A stretch of 64,000 bases of DNA, from assembly GCF_001602095.1 (NCBI RefSeq), contig NZ_CP014991.1:868001-932000 (forward strand). Direction: 5' to 3'. This document shows positions 1 through 9,035 of this stretch, piece by piece. Position 1 is the stretch's first letter, and every line of letters begins with the position of its first letter. Source of the stretch: Helicobacter himalayensis. GTDB taxonomy: Bacteria; Campylobacterota; Campylobacteria; Campylobacterales; Helicobacteraceae. The notes beneath the pieces are model-generated. The model searched no databases, was not told where the DNA came from, and worked only from the letters and a program-made list of their open reading frames with translations. A program made the position numbers and the translations under genes.

Positions 1-365
1 TAAGATTAGAGCAAAATGAGCGCGGAGAATTCCTTTCGTTATGCGCTGAAAGTGCGGATTCTCATAAAAAAATAGAGTTGCAAGATTTTTTCGCAGAATC
101 TCAAAGCTACAACAAACACGATAGAATCTTGCAAACTTATTACCCGCTTTTTAATCTCAATCCACTCACCATTCTTCCCTACCCCACGATGTGTGCGCCT
201 TGCACGCAGGAGGACGCTTATAATGGCAAAAAACTACTAGCAACAAACGCAGAATCTGGCATCTACAAATGGCTTTTTAAGGATTTTTTCTCGCTGGTGC
301 AAGTGCGCGAGGGCGGGGAAATCTCATATCTCTATAATAGGATTGCATATGCTGATACTTTCTAG
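1..365 (+). CDS. truB: tRNA pseudouridine(55) synthase TruB, C-terminal part (partial at left edge)
   Basis: The frame is open from the left edge to TAG at 363-365. Only about 120 C-terminal residues are visible. They match the C-terminal pattern of epsilonproteobacterial TruB: a hydrophobic NPLTILPYPT stretch, then a GKKLL motif, FKDFFSLVQV and a final YNRI. The catalytic domain that makes pseudouridine 55 in the tRNA T-loop lies off the edge. The stop overlaps the start of csrA by 17 bases, and the truB-csrA-ispE order is the same as in Campylobacter. The identification rests on the tail and on this synteny. Confidence 0.8.
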   Translation, partial: RLEQNERGEFLSLCAESADSHKKIELQDFFAESQSYNKHDRILQTYYPLFNLNPLTILPYPTMCAPCTQEDAYNGKKLLATNAESGIYKWLFKDFFSLVQVREGGEISYLYNRIAYADTF

Positions 366-579
366 AAAACAAGATGAGGGTGTGATGATAGGCGATGAGA
401 TTGAAATAAAAATCATCTCAATTGATAAAGGCAGCGTGAGGCTGGGATTTAGAGCGCCAAACAATATGCTGATTTTGCGCTCTGAACTTAAAAGTGCGAT
501 TGTCTTGCAAAACAAACAGGCTTCAACGTCACAAGAGGACTTCCAAATTCCTGAAGTGCGAAAACTACTCAAAAAATAG
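349..579 (+). CDS. csrA: carbon storage regulator CsrA
   Basis: A 76-residue protein beginning MLILSRKQDEGVMIGD, the classic CsrA start. CsrA is a homodimeric RNA-binding protein that controls translation of target mRNAs, in Campylobacterota mainly those for motility and virulence functions. I chose ATG 349 over an upstream TTG at 343 because family members start with MLILSRK. The second RNA-binding strand region (RSEL) is present. The C-terminal tail is a little longer than in E. coli CsrA (61 aa), as is usual in this group. It overlaps truB by 17 bases and lies 12 bases before ispE, so the three are probably co-transcribed. Confidence 0.96.
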   Translation: MLILSRKQDEGVMIGDEIEIKIISIDKGSVRLGFRAPNNMLILRSELKSAIVLQNKQASTSQEDFQIPEVRKLLKK

Positions 580-591
580 CGAGGGGGAATT

Positions 592-1413
592 ATGCAGTAT
601 ATCGAACTTCCTTGCTATCCAAAGCTAAATGTTTTTTTGAAGATTACCCAAAGGCGCATTGATGGCTTTCATCTCTTAAGTTCGCGCTTTGTGTTAGCAC
701 AAGGTGCGCTTTTTGATGTGTTAAGCATAGAATCAAGCGAGTGTTTTCAAATTGAAGGTGCATTTTCGTGTGCTATGGAGGAAAACACGATTTTCAAAGC
801 AAAGTGCGCCTTGCAAGAGATTTTAGCCCTGCGCGCAGAATCTAGCCTTTTAGATTCTCTTAAAGTCTGTGTGCAAAAAGCAATCCCAACAGGTGCTGGA
901 CTTGGTGGTGGAAGTGCGAATGCAGCGGGCTTTGTGCTTGGTGTCAATAAGGCGTTTGCGCTCAATCTTACAAATGCGGACTTTGCTTATATCGCACAAA
1001 AAAGCGGGGCAGATGTGGCATTTTTCTTAAGTAATTTCACAAGTGCAAATATTAGCGGGATTGGCGAGGTTGTTGAGGAATTTAAAGAGCCACAAAATAC
1101 ATTTGAGATTTTCACGCCAAAGGTGTTTTGTGCCACGCCAAAAGTGTATAAAAATTTTGCATCGCGTATGGAAAAAAATGCGCAATATGCGGAAAAAAGT
1201 GAGATTGCAAGGCTGGAATCTATGCAAAGCGTAGGGATTCTAAAAGAGCATAAAGAGGGTGAAAGCAAGAACGCCAAGCGCGCGCGTTTGAATGATTTGT
1301 TTTTAAGTGCGCTTGAAATTACCCCAAAGCTTGAAAATATCGCAAATGAACTTGGAAGGGAATGGGTATTTAGCGGGAGCGGGAGCAGTTTTTTTCGAGT
1401 TAAGGATTCTTAA
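592..1413 (+). CDS. ispE: 4-diphosphocytidyl-2-C-methyl-D-erythritol kinase IspE
   Basis: A 273-residue GHMP kinase that phosphorylates CDP-methylerythritol in the non-mevalonate isoprenoid pathway. The N-terminal PKLNVFLKI strand, the ATP-binding GHMP motif PTGAGLGGGSAN at residues 99-110 and the C-terminal GSGSS glycine loop near residue 264 are all visible. The ribosome binding site GAGGGG precedes the ATG. A segment around residues 205-230, rich in Glu, Lys and Ser, looks looser than in other IspE proteins. The position directly after csrA is conserved in Campylobacterota. Confidence 0.95.
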   Translation: MQYIELPCYPKLNVFLKITQRRIDGFHLLSSRFVLAQGALFDVLSIESSECFQIEGAFSCAMEENTIFKAKCALQEILALRAESSLLDSLKVCVQKAIPTGAGLGGGSANAAGFVLGVNKAFALNLTNADFAYIAQKSGADVAFFLSNFTSANISGIGEVVEEFKEPQNTFEIFTPKVFCATPKVYKNFASRMEKNAQYAEKSEIARLESMQSVGILKEHKEGESKNAKRARLNDLFLSALEITPKLENIANELGREWVFSGSGSSFFRVKDS

Positions 1414-1425
1414 AAAAGAGGAAAA

Positions 1426-2013
1426 ATGACAAAAAAATATACTTTTGCGCCAAAAATCTTGCTTTTATTAAGCACACTTTTTTCAGATTCTCTAGCCTAT
1501 CCAAATGAAGACAGCGCGCTTTCACTCTATCCAGCAAAGATTCATAAAGAGTATGATTTTGGCGCGGGTGATGAGCGGGGGCGTAATTTCAAAGCGCCTT
1601 TCAAACAAGAAAAGGATGCGCTTTATTTTCTTTCACATCACAAAGAAAAACTTGCGCTTTTTTATAATGCGCTTGAAAAAAACTCTGAAAAAAAACAATA
1701 CGCGCGCTTTCGAGGCAGAATCCTAATAACGCATAACGCCTACAATGTCCTGGATTCACAAGAGAAAAAAGCCTTGCAAGGTGCGCTTGTGATGAGTAAA
1801 TTTACCGTTGTAAGTTTTATGAAATATAGCGAGTTTGGCGGTATTGGCGTAGGTGGGAAAATTGACGTGGAGAGTGAGAAATTTTTTAGCTTTGATTCAC
1901 GCTATTTGAGTGATTTGCAAGCTTTAGGCACAGAATCCAAAATCTATGCACTATGCGTTTTACCACGCTTTGATAAGTGCATTTTGCTTGGCATTGGTGA
2001 GTTTGGGATTTAA
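1426..2013 (+). CDS. secreted protein of unknown function
   Basis: 195 residues. An N-terminal signal peptide is visible: MTKKYTF, then a hydrophobic ILLLLSTLF core and a likely cleavage after SLA near residue 24. The mature part has no motif I recognise. It contains two cysteines near the C terminus (about residues 176 and 184) that could form a disulfide after export. It starts 12 bases after ispE with a GAGG-type ribosome binding site, so it is probably the last gene of the csrA-ispE transcript. smpB, which follows ispE in H. pylori, is not here. The role is unknown. Confidence 0.7.
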   Translation: MTKKYTFAPKILLLLSTLFSDSLAYPNEDSALSLYPAKIHKEYDFGAGDERGRNFKAPFKQEKDALYFLSHHKEKLALFYNALEKNSEKKQYARFRGRILITHNAYNVLDSQEKKALQGALVMSKFTVVSFMKYSEFGGIGVGGKIDVESEKFFSFDSRYLSDLQALGTESKIYALCVLPRFDKCILLGIGEFGI

Positions 2014-2090
2014 AAAACTTTAAAGGGGGCATTGTAAGATTTTACCGACTTGAAGCGTTAAAATTTAAGAGTTGTCAAGTTAGAATTTTG

Positions 2091-2096
2091 TAAAAT
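2091..2096 (+). promoter_or_regulatory. candidate -10 box for the nitroreductase gene
   Basis: TAAAAT lies 34 bases before the ATG at 2130 in a 116-base AT-rich gap. A TTGTCA upstream is only 13 bases away, too close for a standard -35, so only the -10 is proposed. Confidence 0.35.
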
Positions 2097-2129
2097 TGCG
2101 CTTTCATTTTCAAAAAGGAGCAGATAAAA

Positions 2130-2753
2130 ATGGATAAATTTTTAGAAGGTGCGCTAATGCGCCATGCGTGCAAGGTGTTTGATACAAAGAGACAGATTCC
2201 AGATGATGTGTTTGAAAATATTTTAAAGGTTGGGTATGTCGCGCCAAGCTCGTTTGGGCTAGAGCCTACGCGCGTGATGGTTGTGAAAAGTAAAAAAGTG
2301 CGCGAGGAGATAAAGCCACTTTGCTGGAATCAAGAGCAAATCACTACTGCATCGGAATTGCTAATTTTTAAAACACTCAAAAGCGATTTATTGGCGCATA
2401 CAAATTATGTCAATGATGCTTTCAAACGCAAGGAAAAAAGTGGTGATGAATTAAAAGCGTATATTGAGCGTTTTGGCGCGTTTTTAAATACACGTGGGCT
2501 TGATGATTACACAATCGGCTATTGGAGCGCGTTGCAGAGCTATATTATCGCTACTTCGATGATGGATTATGCTTCATATTGTGGGGTTGATTCGTGTATG
2601 TTGGAGGGATTTGAAAGAAATGCATTGGAAAAATACTTCGGCATTGATTCTCAAAAAGAGCAAATCACTCTTCTTTTGGCGCTTGGCTATCGTGTGAAAC
2701 CACAAACTAAACGTTACAGAATCGATTTCCACGAATTTGTAAAATTTATTTAA
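2130..2753 (+). CDS. RdxA/FrxA-like NAD(P)H nitroreductase
   Basis: A 207-residue flavin-dependent oxidoreductase of the nitroreductase family. The start (MRHACKVFDTKRQIPDD) and the PSSFGLEPTR segment correspond to the FMN phosphate-binding and dimer regions of H. pylori RdxA (210 aa) and FrxA (217 aa). A C-terminal LLALGYRVKPQTKRYR matches the usual end of the family. In H. pylori such enzymes reduce nitro compounds and activate metronidazole; the physiological substrate is not settled. The ribosome binding site AAGGAG fits the start. The gene is followed 15 bases later by nrdA. I cannot tell RdxA from FrxA by eye, so no symbol is given. Confidence 0.85.
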   Translation: MDKFLEGALMRHACKVFDTKRQIPDDVFENILKVGYVAPSSFGLEPTRVMVVKSKKVREEIKPLCWNQEQITTASELLIFKTLKSDLLAHTNYVNDAFKRKEKSGDELKAYIERFGAFLNTRGLDDYTIGYWSALQSYIIATSMMDYASYCGVDSCMLEGFERNALEKYFGIDSQKEQITLLLALGYRVKPQTKRYRIDFHEFVKFI

Positions 2754-2768
2754 GAAGGATTAAGGATT

Positions 2769-5147
2769 ATGCTGGATACAATCACCGTTATAAAGCGCAG
2801 TGGGCGCACAGAACCATTAGATATTTCTAAGATTCAAAAATATACTTCAAGCGCGGTAGCAGGATTAGAAGGTGTGAGCCAAAGCGAGCTAGAAGTTGAT
2901 GCGAAAATCCACTTTAAAAATGGAATCTCCACTGAAAAAATCCAAGAAACTCTCATCAAAACCGCTGTGGATAAAATCGATGTTGATACGCCAAATTGGA
3001 CTTTTGTCGCTGCGAGGCTGTTTTTGTATGATTTGTATCATAAAGTTTCTGGTTATACAGGTTATAAGAAGCTTGCAGATTACTTTGAGCACGGGGAAAA
3101 TGAAGGCAAGCTTATTAAGGGTTTAAGGCAAAAGTTTGACTTAGAATTGTTAGATTCTAAAATTGACCCATCGCGTGATTTGCAGTTCAATTATCTAGGC
3201 GTTAAAACGTTGTACGATAGGTATTTGCTCAAAAATAAAGACAATAAGCCAATCGAGTTGCCTCAGCATATGTTTATGGCGATTGCTATGTTTTTGGCGC
3301 AAAATGAGAAAGAGCCTAATGTGTGGGCGATTAAATTTTACGATATGATTTCGAAATTTGAGGTGATTTGTGCCACACCGACACTTGCAAATGCACGCAC
3401 TACGCGCCATCAACTGAGTTCGTGTTATGTGGGAAGCACACCGGATAATATCGAGGGTATTTTTGATGCGTATAAAGAAATGGCGCTTTTAAGCAAATAT
3501 GGCGGTGGTATCGGTTGGGATTTTAGCCGTGTGCGCGGGCTTGGAAGCTTTATTGACGGGCATAAAAATGCTGCGGGTGGTGTTGTTCCGTTTTTAAAAA
3601 TCGCAAACGATGTCGCAATCGCTGTGGATCAGCTAGGCACGCGCAAAGGTGCGATTGCTGCTTATTTAGAAGTGTGGCATAGCGATGTGAATGACTTTAT
3701 AGATTTGCGTAAAAATAGTGGTGAAGAGCGCAGACGCGCGCACGATCTTTTTCCTGCGCTTTGGATTTGCGATCTTTTTATGAAGCGCGTTGAGGCGAAT
3801 GAATACTGGACACTGCTTGACCCTTATCAATGCAATGACTTGACAGAGCTTTATGGCGAGGCGTTTGAAAAGCGCTATGAGGAATACGAGAAAGATCCAA
3901 ATATTATCAAAGAGCAAATTAATGCAAAAGAGCTTTGGAAAAAGATTTTAACAAACTATTTTGAAGCAGGCTTGCCATTTTTGTGCTTCAAAGATTCTGC
4001 AAATAGGGCAAATCCTAATGCACACATCGGGATTATTAGAAGCTCAAATCTTTGCACAGAGATTTTCCAAAATACAAGCCCAAACCACTACAAAGTGCAA
4101 GTGGAGTTTGAAGATGGGAGTTTTAGCGAGTTTGGCGAGCATGAGGAGGTGCGCACAGATTGCGGCATTACAAAGAAAGCAAATAAACTCACAAGCATAG
4201 ATTCTGTAAATGGTAAAAAAATCTTTATCACAACTAGAATCTCGCACGATGGGCAAACTGCAGTTTGCAACCTCGCAAGTGTGAATCTTAGCAAAATCAA
4301 CACAAAAGAAAATATCGAGCGCGTGTTGCCTATCGCTATAAGAATGCTTGATAATGTGATTGACCTCAATTTCTACCCAAATAGAAAAGTCAAAGTTACA
4401 AATAGCTTTAATCGCGCCATTGGACTAGGTGTGATGGGCGAGGCAGAAATGCTTGCAAGCAAACAGATTCAATGGGGTAGCGAAGCGCATTTGATGAAAA
4501 TTGATGAGATTATGGAGATGATTAGCTTTAATGCTATCAATGCAAGCAGCGATCTTGCGGTAGAAAAAGGCAAATATCCACAATTTGAAGGCTCAAATTG
4601 GAGCAAGGGTATTTTCCCCATTGATTTAGCAAATAAGGAGGCACTAAAGCTTGTAAATAGGGATTTGTTTAACGCACCTTGTGATTGGAGCACTTTGCGT
4701 GAAAAAGTCAAAGCACAAGGCTTAAGAAATGGCTATCTTATGGCGATTGCGCCTACAAGCTCAATTAGCATTCTTGTAGGCACTACGCAGACAATTGAGC
4801 CTGTATATAAACGCAAATGGTTTGAAGAGAATCTAAGCGGTTTAATCCCCGTAGTCGTGCCAAATCTCAACCTTGATACATGGAATTACTATATTTCAGC
4901 CTATGAACTCGACCAAACAAAGATTATTCAGGCAGCAGCCGTGCGTCAAAAATGGATTGATCAAGGACAAAGCACAAATATTTTTATGCGTCTTGATAGA
5001 GTAAGTGGAAAGGTGTTAAATGACATCTATATGCTCGCGTGGAAACTCGGACTAAAATCCACCTATTATCTACGCTCACAAAGCCCCGAGTTAGCAAGCG
5101 AAAGCGATACAATGGATAGAAGCGTTGAATGTTACAACTGCCAATAA
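2769..5147 (+). CDS. nrdA: class Ia ribonucleoside-diphosphate reductase, alpha subunit
   Basis: A 792-residue protein that reduces ribonucleoside diphosphates to deoxy forms, with NrdB supplying the tyrosyl radical. An ATP-cone-like N terminus (KRSGRTEPLDISKIQKY) is followed by the catalytic barrel. LSSCYVGSTPDN carries one redox Cys, NLCTEIF near residue 428 the Asn/Cys/Glu active-site trio, and AVCNLASVN near 497 the second redox Cys. The C terminus ends CYNCQ, the Cys pair that relays electrons from thioredoxin. nrdB is not next door but lies on the other strand at 27.9-28.9 kb. Confidence 0.97.
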   Translation: MLDTITVIKRSGRTEPLDISKIQKYTSSAVAGLEGVSQSELEVDAKIHFKNGISTEKIQETLIKTAVDKIDVDTPNWTFVAARLFLYDLYHKVSGYTGYKKLADYFEHGENEGKLIKGLRQKFDLELLDSKIDPSRDLQFNYLGVKTLYDRYLLKNKDNKPIELPQHMFMAIAMFLAQNEKEPNVWAIKFYDMISKFEVICATPTLANARTTRHQLSSCYVGSTPDNIEGIFDAYKEMALLSKYGGGIGWDFSRVRGLGSFIDGHKNAAGGVVPFLKIANDVAIAVDQLGTRKGAIAAYLEVWHSDVNDFIDLRKNSGEERRRAHDLFPALWICDLFMKRVEANEYWTLLDPYQCNDLTELYGEAFEKRYEEYEKDPNIIKEQINAKELWKKILTNYFEAGLPFLCFKDSANRANPNAHIGIIRSSNLCTEIFQNTSPNHYKVQVEFEDGSFSEFGEHEEVRTDCGITKKANKLTSIDSVNGKKIFITTRISHDGQTAVCNLASVNLSKINTKENIERVLPIAIRMLDNVIDLNFYPNRKVKVTNSFNRAIGLGVMGEAEMLASKQIQWGSEAHLMKIDEIMEMISFNAINASSDLAVEKGKYPQFEGSNWSKGIFPIDLANKEALKLVNRDLFNAPCDWSTLREKVKAQGLRNGYLMAIAPTSSISILVGTTQTIEPVYKRKWFEENLSGLIPVVVPNLNLDTWNYYISAYELDQTKIIQAAAVRQKWIDQGQSTNIFMRLDRVSGKVLNDIYMLAWKLGLKSTYYLRSQSPELASESDTMDRSVECYNCQ

Positions 5148-5586
5148 TGCGCTATTAATTCTTGCGCAGAGCGACACGACAGCAGGATTTTTATGCGAAA
5201 ATCCTATCACGCTTAATGGCGCCAAAAAACGTGATGAAAACAAGCCGTCTTTGCGTGAGGTGGGAAGTTTTCAAGCACTTAAAGGTTTTGTAAGGATTCC
5301 CAAAAATCATAGAATCTTCGTGCGGCGCGCAAAAAAAACAACCTTTATCTATCCAAATACTTGCGCCTTTCGCGTGATTAGCCAAACACACCCACACCAC
5401 GAGCTTTTAGAGCTATTCTCTACCCCGCTTTATTCTTCTTCAGCAAATTTACACAAACAAAATTTTGATAAATCAAAAGCCCTGCAGTGCGTGGATTTGC
5501 TTATGTTAGATTCTAGAGATTTAAGACAGAGAGAATCTTCGCATATTTTCAAGCTTGGCAAGCTCAAAAAATACAAAATTCGCTAA
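5125..5586 (+). CDS. Sua5/YciO/YrdC-family protein, short form
   Basis: 153 residues. LAQSDTTAGFLCEN, KKRDENKP, IFVRRAKKTTFIYPN and LYSSSANLHKQNFD correspond in order to the Sua5/YrdC motifs that bind ATP and threonine in threonylcarbamoyl-adenylate synthesis for tRNA t6A37. Short versions of about 150 aa are typical of Campylobacter and Helicobacter. No ATG precedes the first motif; the only standard candidate is TTG 5125, which lies inside nrdA and gives a 23-base overlap. An unusual ATT start closer to LAQSDTT is possible. Translational coupling to nrdA is likely. Confidence 0.8.
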   Translation: MNVTTANNALLILAQSDTTAGFLCENPITLNGAKKRDENKPSLREVGSFQALKGFVRIPKNHRIFVRRAKKTTFIYPNTCAFRVISQTHPHHELLELFSTPLYSSSANLHKQNFDKSKALQCVDLLMLDSRDLRQRESSHIFKLGKLKKYKIR

Positions 5587-5645
5587 AAAGCCCAACAACA
5601 TAACTCAAAAACTACCCAAATACTACTTCAGCTTTAAGCAGGGCG

Positions 5646-8600
5646 TTATTTTTGCGTCTCTTTCTTTTTCTCTAAAAGCGCATCTGAAATCATATCAAAT
5701 GGCGTGAAAACGCGTCGCAGGATTTTAAAAGGTGCAGTCACCACATCTTCTAGTAGGCTCACTTCTGTTTTAGGATCGCTTAAACTTCCACTCACAACGA
5801 TATTTGTTGTTATTTTCCCGTCATCACCCAAGATGAGATAACCAATAATTGGAATGCTTGAGAGAATATCCGAAAATGTCTTAATCGTGCTCGCACTCAA
5901 AAGCAAGTCAAGGCTCTTATGCTCCAAATCCACCAGCCCATTTCCTGTTACATCAATAGCCGTACCAATGAGATTAATCTTATCGAGTCCCAAATATTCA
6001 TTATTGAGCCAAAACATTAGCGAGCCTTCTTTGATTTCATAGCCTTCATTAGTAAGCCCGGGCTTTTTAAACACGATAAGTGAAGGGATTGTGTCAATGA
6101 GTGCTAAAATATTTTGCACCAACACAAAATCTTTAAAAAAAGTATTTTGCATATGCACTTCGCCCTGCAAGATTCCATCGCGCAAGATTCCAGATAGGTC
6201 AAACAGCCCGCCCTCAAAAAGCTTTTTTTGCATCACTTCATTGATAAAATTTGCGCTAAAGTTATTAAGCGTGATTTGCGCCTCGCCATTGGCAATATCC
6301 ACATTTGCGATACCATTGCCATATGAAGCATTTGTATTGATTCTGCCATCGCGCATTGTGATTGTCGCAGAATCTGTGGGCACGATATAGTTCCCAAAAA
6401 AGATTTGCATATTATTAGATTCTAAATACAAAATATGCGGCTCAATATTATGTTCGCGCTCATACCTACGCTTTTGTCTAATGAAGGCATTTTCCTGCTC
6501 AATTTGCTCTTGCGTTAAAGTTTTTTTCTTTTTATGAGAATCCTTAAAGCTCTCGCTCAAAATCGGAATCGCACTATCAAGCAATTCATCGACATTCACA
6601 TCATAATCATTCACCATAAAAAACACGGAATTTCCGCGCTTTTGCATACTAAACGACTTGTCCTTAGTGTTTAAAGAAACTTCGGCAATCGGCTTAGAAA
6701 TATCAATGTTCCCAAACACACTCAACGCGGATAAAAGCTTTTTGTTCTTGTCATAAATAGGGTATTTAAGGTTACTAAGTTTTGCGTTAATGCCAAATTC
6801 TAGCGGCGTAGCGGGGTTTTGGGTGAGCTCCACACTCCCAGCACTTATCCCATAATACTGCAAAAGTGGCGAGTGTGCATACAGCGCGCTTATATCTTTG
6901 ATACCTACACTCAATGCGCCAGAAACGTCTTGTTTCAAAGAAAATGAAAGCTTAGGGATTGTGATTTCTAGATTCCCATCTTTGAAACTACCTTGCAATG
7001 TGAGCGCGCTTAGCGTTGATTTTGTGTTTTGGGTGGAGCTTTCGTGGATGGTATCTTTAGATTCTGTTTTACTTACCGTATCACCTTGTGGAAGTGAATT
7101 CTGCTTTGCCTCCGCCAAGTTTTGCTCGTGCGCATACTCGACGTTGTTTGGTTGGTTAGAATCTTGGGGGTGCAAATCTTTAGAGTCTGTAATTTCTTGC
7201 GCTTCTTGCAAATCCATAAAATCTTTTTGCGCATCCTGTGTATCTTCTTGTAAAGTTTCTGACAAAGATTCTTGTGCTGTCTCTTGCGTGGATTCTATGG
7301 GTTTTGTGGCTTCCGCAAAATCTGTGACTTTAGAATCTACAACTTTTTGAGAATCTTGCGCTACCACATTTTGCGCTATTTTGGGTGAGTTTATTTGCAA
7401 AATACTAGGAATCGTGCTTGTGTTTTCCTCTAAAATTGCCTTTATAATGTTTTTTGTCATCAAATCTTGCGCGCTGTTAATATCCAAATATGACGGCAAT
7501 GCTTGCGTATTTTGCGAGAAAATCTTTTGAGGTGCAATATCAAGCATATTTATATCAATATTTGCCTGCAAATTTTTTGTCAAAATATCAATATCAAGTT
7601 CGGTTTTCAAATCCGCAATATCCGCGTATTTCAGGCTTTTTGCATTCACCTTGACATTTTGGGCTTTTGAAGTGATAGAGAGATTTGCAAGCACTTGCCT
7701 TGCATCAATCTTTTGCCCCAAAAACACGAGCGTGCTTTCCTGCGCGCTTATTTCACCTGTAACATTTGGGATAATATCCCCTTTTTTATTCATCTTTAAG
7801 TGGAAATCAAGCATAGCCTTTAGTGCGCCACCTTGCGTTCTTAGTGGCAAATCAATATTAAAAAAATACAATAAATCTAATAATGGCTTATCAAGCGCGA
7901 TTTTTTGCGAACGCAGGGCAATAAAAATTTCTATCGGTTTAGAAAATGGTAATTGCAGGCGCACTGAAGAATCTGCTAAGTTGTGATTTGCAAAAGTTGG
8001 CTTATTAAAATTTATTTGCAGATTCTCATCGCGCAAGGTCAAAATCGCATCTTCAGCCACAATTGGCGTAAGGCTAGAATCTAAATAAATTTTTGGATCA
8101 TCAACGAGTGCATTTGCCTTGATTGAGCGTTGCAGATTTGAGATAATGTCCTTATCAAGAGAAATTTGCAAATCAAGCGATTGCAAAGTGAAACTAGAAA
8201 AGGAGATTTTTTTAAACAGCCACTCCTCTAAATCCTTGTTTTGCAACATTCTTATGTAAGGTTGCAAAAACTTTATATCTTTTAACTTTGAACTAGAGGC
8301 AAGGAGAGTTAGGTGCTTAAAATTCGTGCTTCCGCGAAGCGAGATTGTAGGATTAGATTCTGTCATTATTTCGGAATCTTGTGCGCTTTCATAGTCTGGA
8401 AGCTTGTGGAGCAAACGATCTAGATTTTTGTTATATAAAAGAGTGAGATTAAATTCTAAATTTTTCTTTCCGGTGTAGTATTCCAAATACCCTTCGCTTT
8501 CTAAGAAAAATGGATAAAAACGCAAGGTTTGGATAGTAAGTAAAATTTTACTTTGCAGGTTTTCAACCTTTAAAAGCATTTCAAAATTTGGACCATACAC

Positions 8601-9035
8601 AGCATAGCTTAATCCGTCATAAAGCAACTTTCTCTCGTGTCCATCGGGTAAAATCACACTATGAATATTAAGTTTTTCAAAATACGAAAGCACAAAAAGC
8701 ACATTTTGGATACTATCTACGACAAAATCAATAGAAAGCCGGCTAAAATCCGCAGAAAGTGTGCTGTCTTTTTCATTCGTAGATTTTGCAAAAAAGCTCG
8801 CATTTGTAAGGTCAATCTTTTGAATATCTAAAATAAATTTATTTTCCAACTTAAGATAGAATCCCTCCACTTCAATCCCAGCGATGGAAAACTGCTTATA
8901 ATAAATCCCTTCGTTGAGAATCTTATACCCAAGAAAGGCTAAAACAATGAGAATCCCGCAAAAAACAAAAAGACTCCTTGCTCTTTTTTGCTTTGGTATT
9001 TTGGTTTTGGTAGGTTGTGTAGGTTTTTTTCTCAT
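5646..9035 (-). CDS. large AsmA/YhdP-like membrane-anchored protein
   Basis: 1129 residues. A basic cytoplasmic start (MRKKPTQPTKTK) leads into one membrane helix at about residues 21-40, then a very long exported region of beta-rich repeats. The C terminus has the AsmA/YhdP pattern: FDLSGILRDGILQGEVHM, a GYEIKEGSLMFWLNN strand, then VTGNGLVDLEHKSLDL and an SDPKTEVS tail. The family is thought to move phospholipids between inner and outer membranes along a hydrophobic groove. Residues 510-720 are low in complexity, rich in Asp-Ser-Gln and Glu, and include a copy of the dispersed hairpin element at about 625-653. Its first 89 bases overlap mltG antisense. There is no alternative ATG, GTG or TTG start before the helix. 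Confidence 0.8.
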   Translation of the reverse strand: MRKKPTQPTKTKIPKQKRARSLFVFCGILIVLAFLGYKILNEGIYYKQFSIAGIEVEGFYLKLENKFILDIQKIDLTNASFFAKSTNEKDSTLSADFSRLSIDFVVDSIQNVLFVLSYFEKLNIHSVILPDGHERKLLYDGLSYAVYGPNFEMLLKVENLQSKILLTIQTLRFYPFFLESEGYLEYYTGKKNLEFNLTLLYNKNLDRLLHKLPDYESAQDSEIMTESNPTISLRGSTNFKHLTLLASSSKLKDIKFLQPYIRMLQNKDLEEWLFKKISFSSFTLQSLDLQISLDKDIISNLQRSIKANALVDDPKIYLDSSLTPIVAEDAILTLRDENLQINFNKPTFANHNLADSSVRLQLPFSKPIEIFIALRSQKIALDKPLLDLLYFFNIDLPLRTQGGALKAMLDFHLKMNKKGDIIPNVTGEISAQESTLVFLGQKIDARQVLANLSITSKAQNVKVNAKSLKYADIADLKTELDIDILTKNLQANIDINMLDIAPQKIFSQNTQALPSYLDINSAQDLMTKNIIKAILEENTSTIPSILQINSPKIAQNVVAQDSQKVVDSKVTDFAEATKPIESTQETAQESLSETLQEDTQDAQKDFMDLQEAQEITDSKDLHPQDSNQPNNVEYAHEQNLAEAKQNSLPQGDTVSKTESKDTIHESSTQNTKSTLSALTLQGSFKDGNLEITIPKLSFSLKQDVSGALSVGIKDISALYAHSPLLQYYGISAGSVELTQNPATPLEFGINAKLSNLKYPIYDKNKKLLSALSVFGNIDISKPIAEVSLNTKDKSFSMQKRGNSVFFMVNDYDVNVDELLDSAIPILSESFKDSHKKKKTLTQEQIEQENAFIRQKRRYEREHNIEPHILYLESNNMQIFFGNYIVPTDSATITMRDGRINTNASYGNGIANVDIANGEAQITLNNFSANFINEVMQKKLFEGGLFDLSGILRDGILQGEVHMQNTFFKDFVLVQNILALIDTIPSLIVFKKPGLTNEGYEIKEGSLMFWLNNEYLGLDKINLIGTAIDVTGNGLVDLEHKSLDLLLSASTIKTFSDILSSIPIIGYLILGDDGKITTNIVVSGSLSDPKTEVSLLEDVVTAPFKILRRVFTPFDMISDALLEKKKETQK
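7078..7163 (-). repeat. dispersed hairpin element, copy A (inside the YhdP-like gene)
   Basis: On the plus strand it runs from GTATCACC to TTAGAATC. The stem is GTGGAA (7088-7093) and TTCTGC (7099-7104) with loop GTGAA. All six pairs form on the plus strand with two wobbles, while the mRNA strand has two mismatches. It adds residues reading NQPNNVEYAHEQ ... NSLPQGDT in frame, within the low-complexity linker of the host protein. It aligns along its whole length with copies B, C and E. Confidence 0.8.

Noticed and set aside
1210-1300. The loose segment of ispE (ESKNAKRAR) as an element copy
   Set aside because: Only KNA is shared and no stem or CTCGGCG part is present.
7021-7350. Plus-strand open frame of 150 residues (6898-7350) inside the YhdP-like gene
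   Set aside because: It is rich in Cys and Ser because it is the reverse reading of Gln/Asp/Ser-rich coding sequence; no ribosome binding site.
8914-8946. TTG 8914 as the start of mltG
   Set aside because: ATG 8947 has a ribosome binding site at the right distance and gives a normal short tail before the helix.
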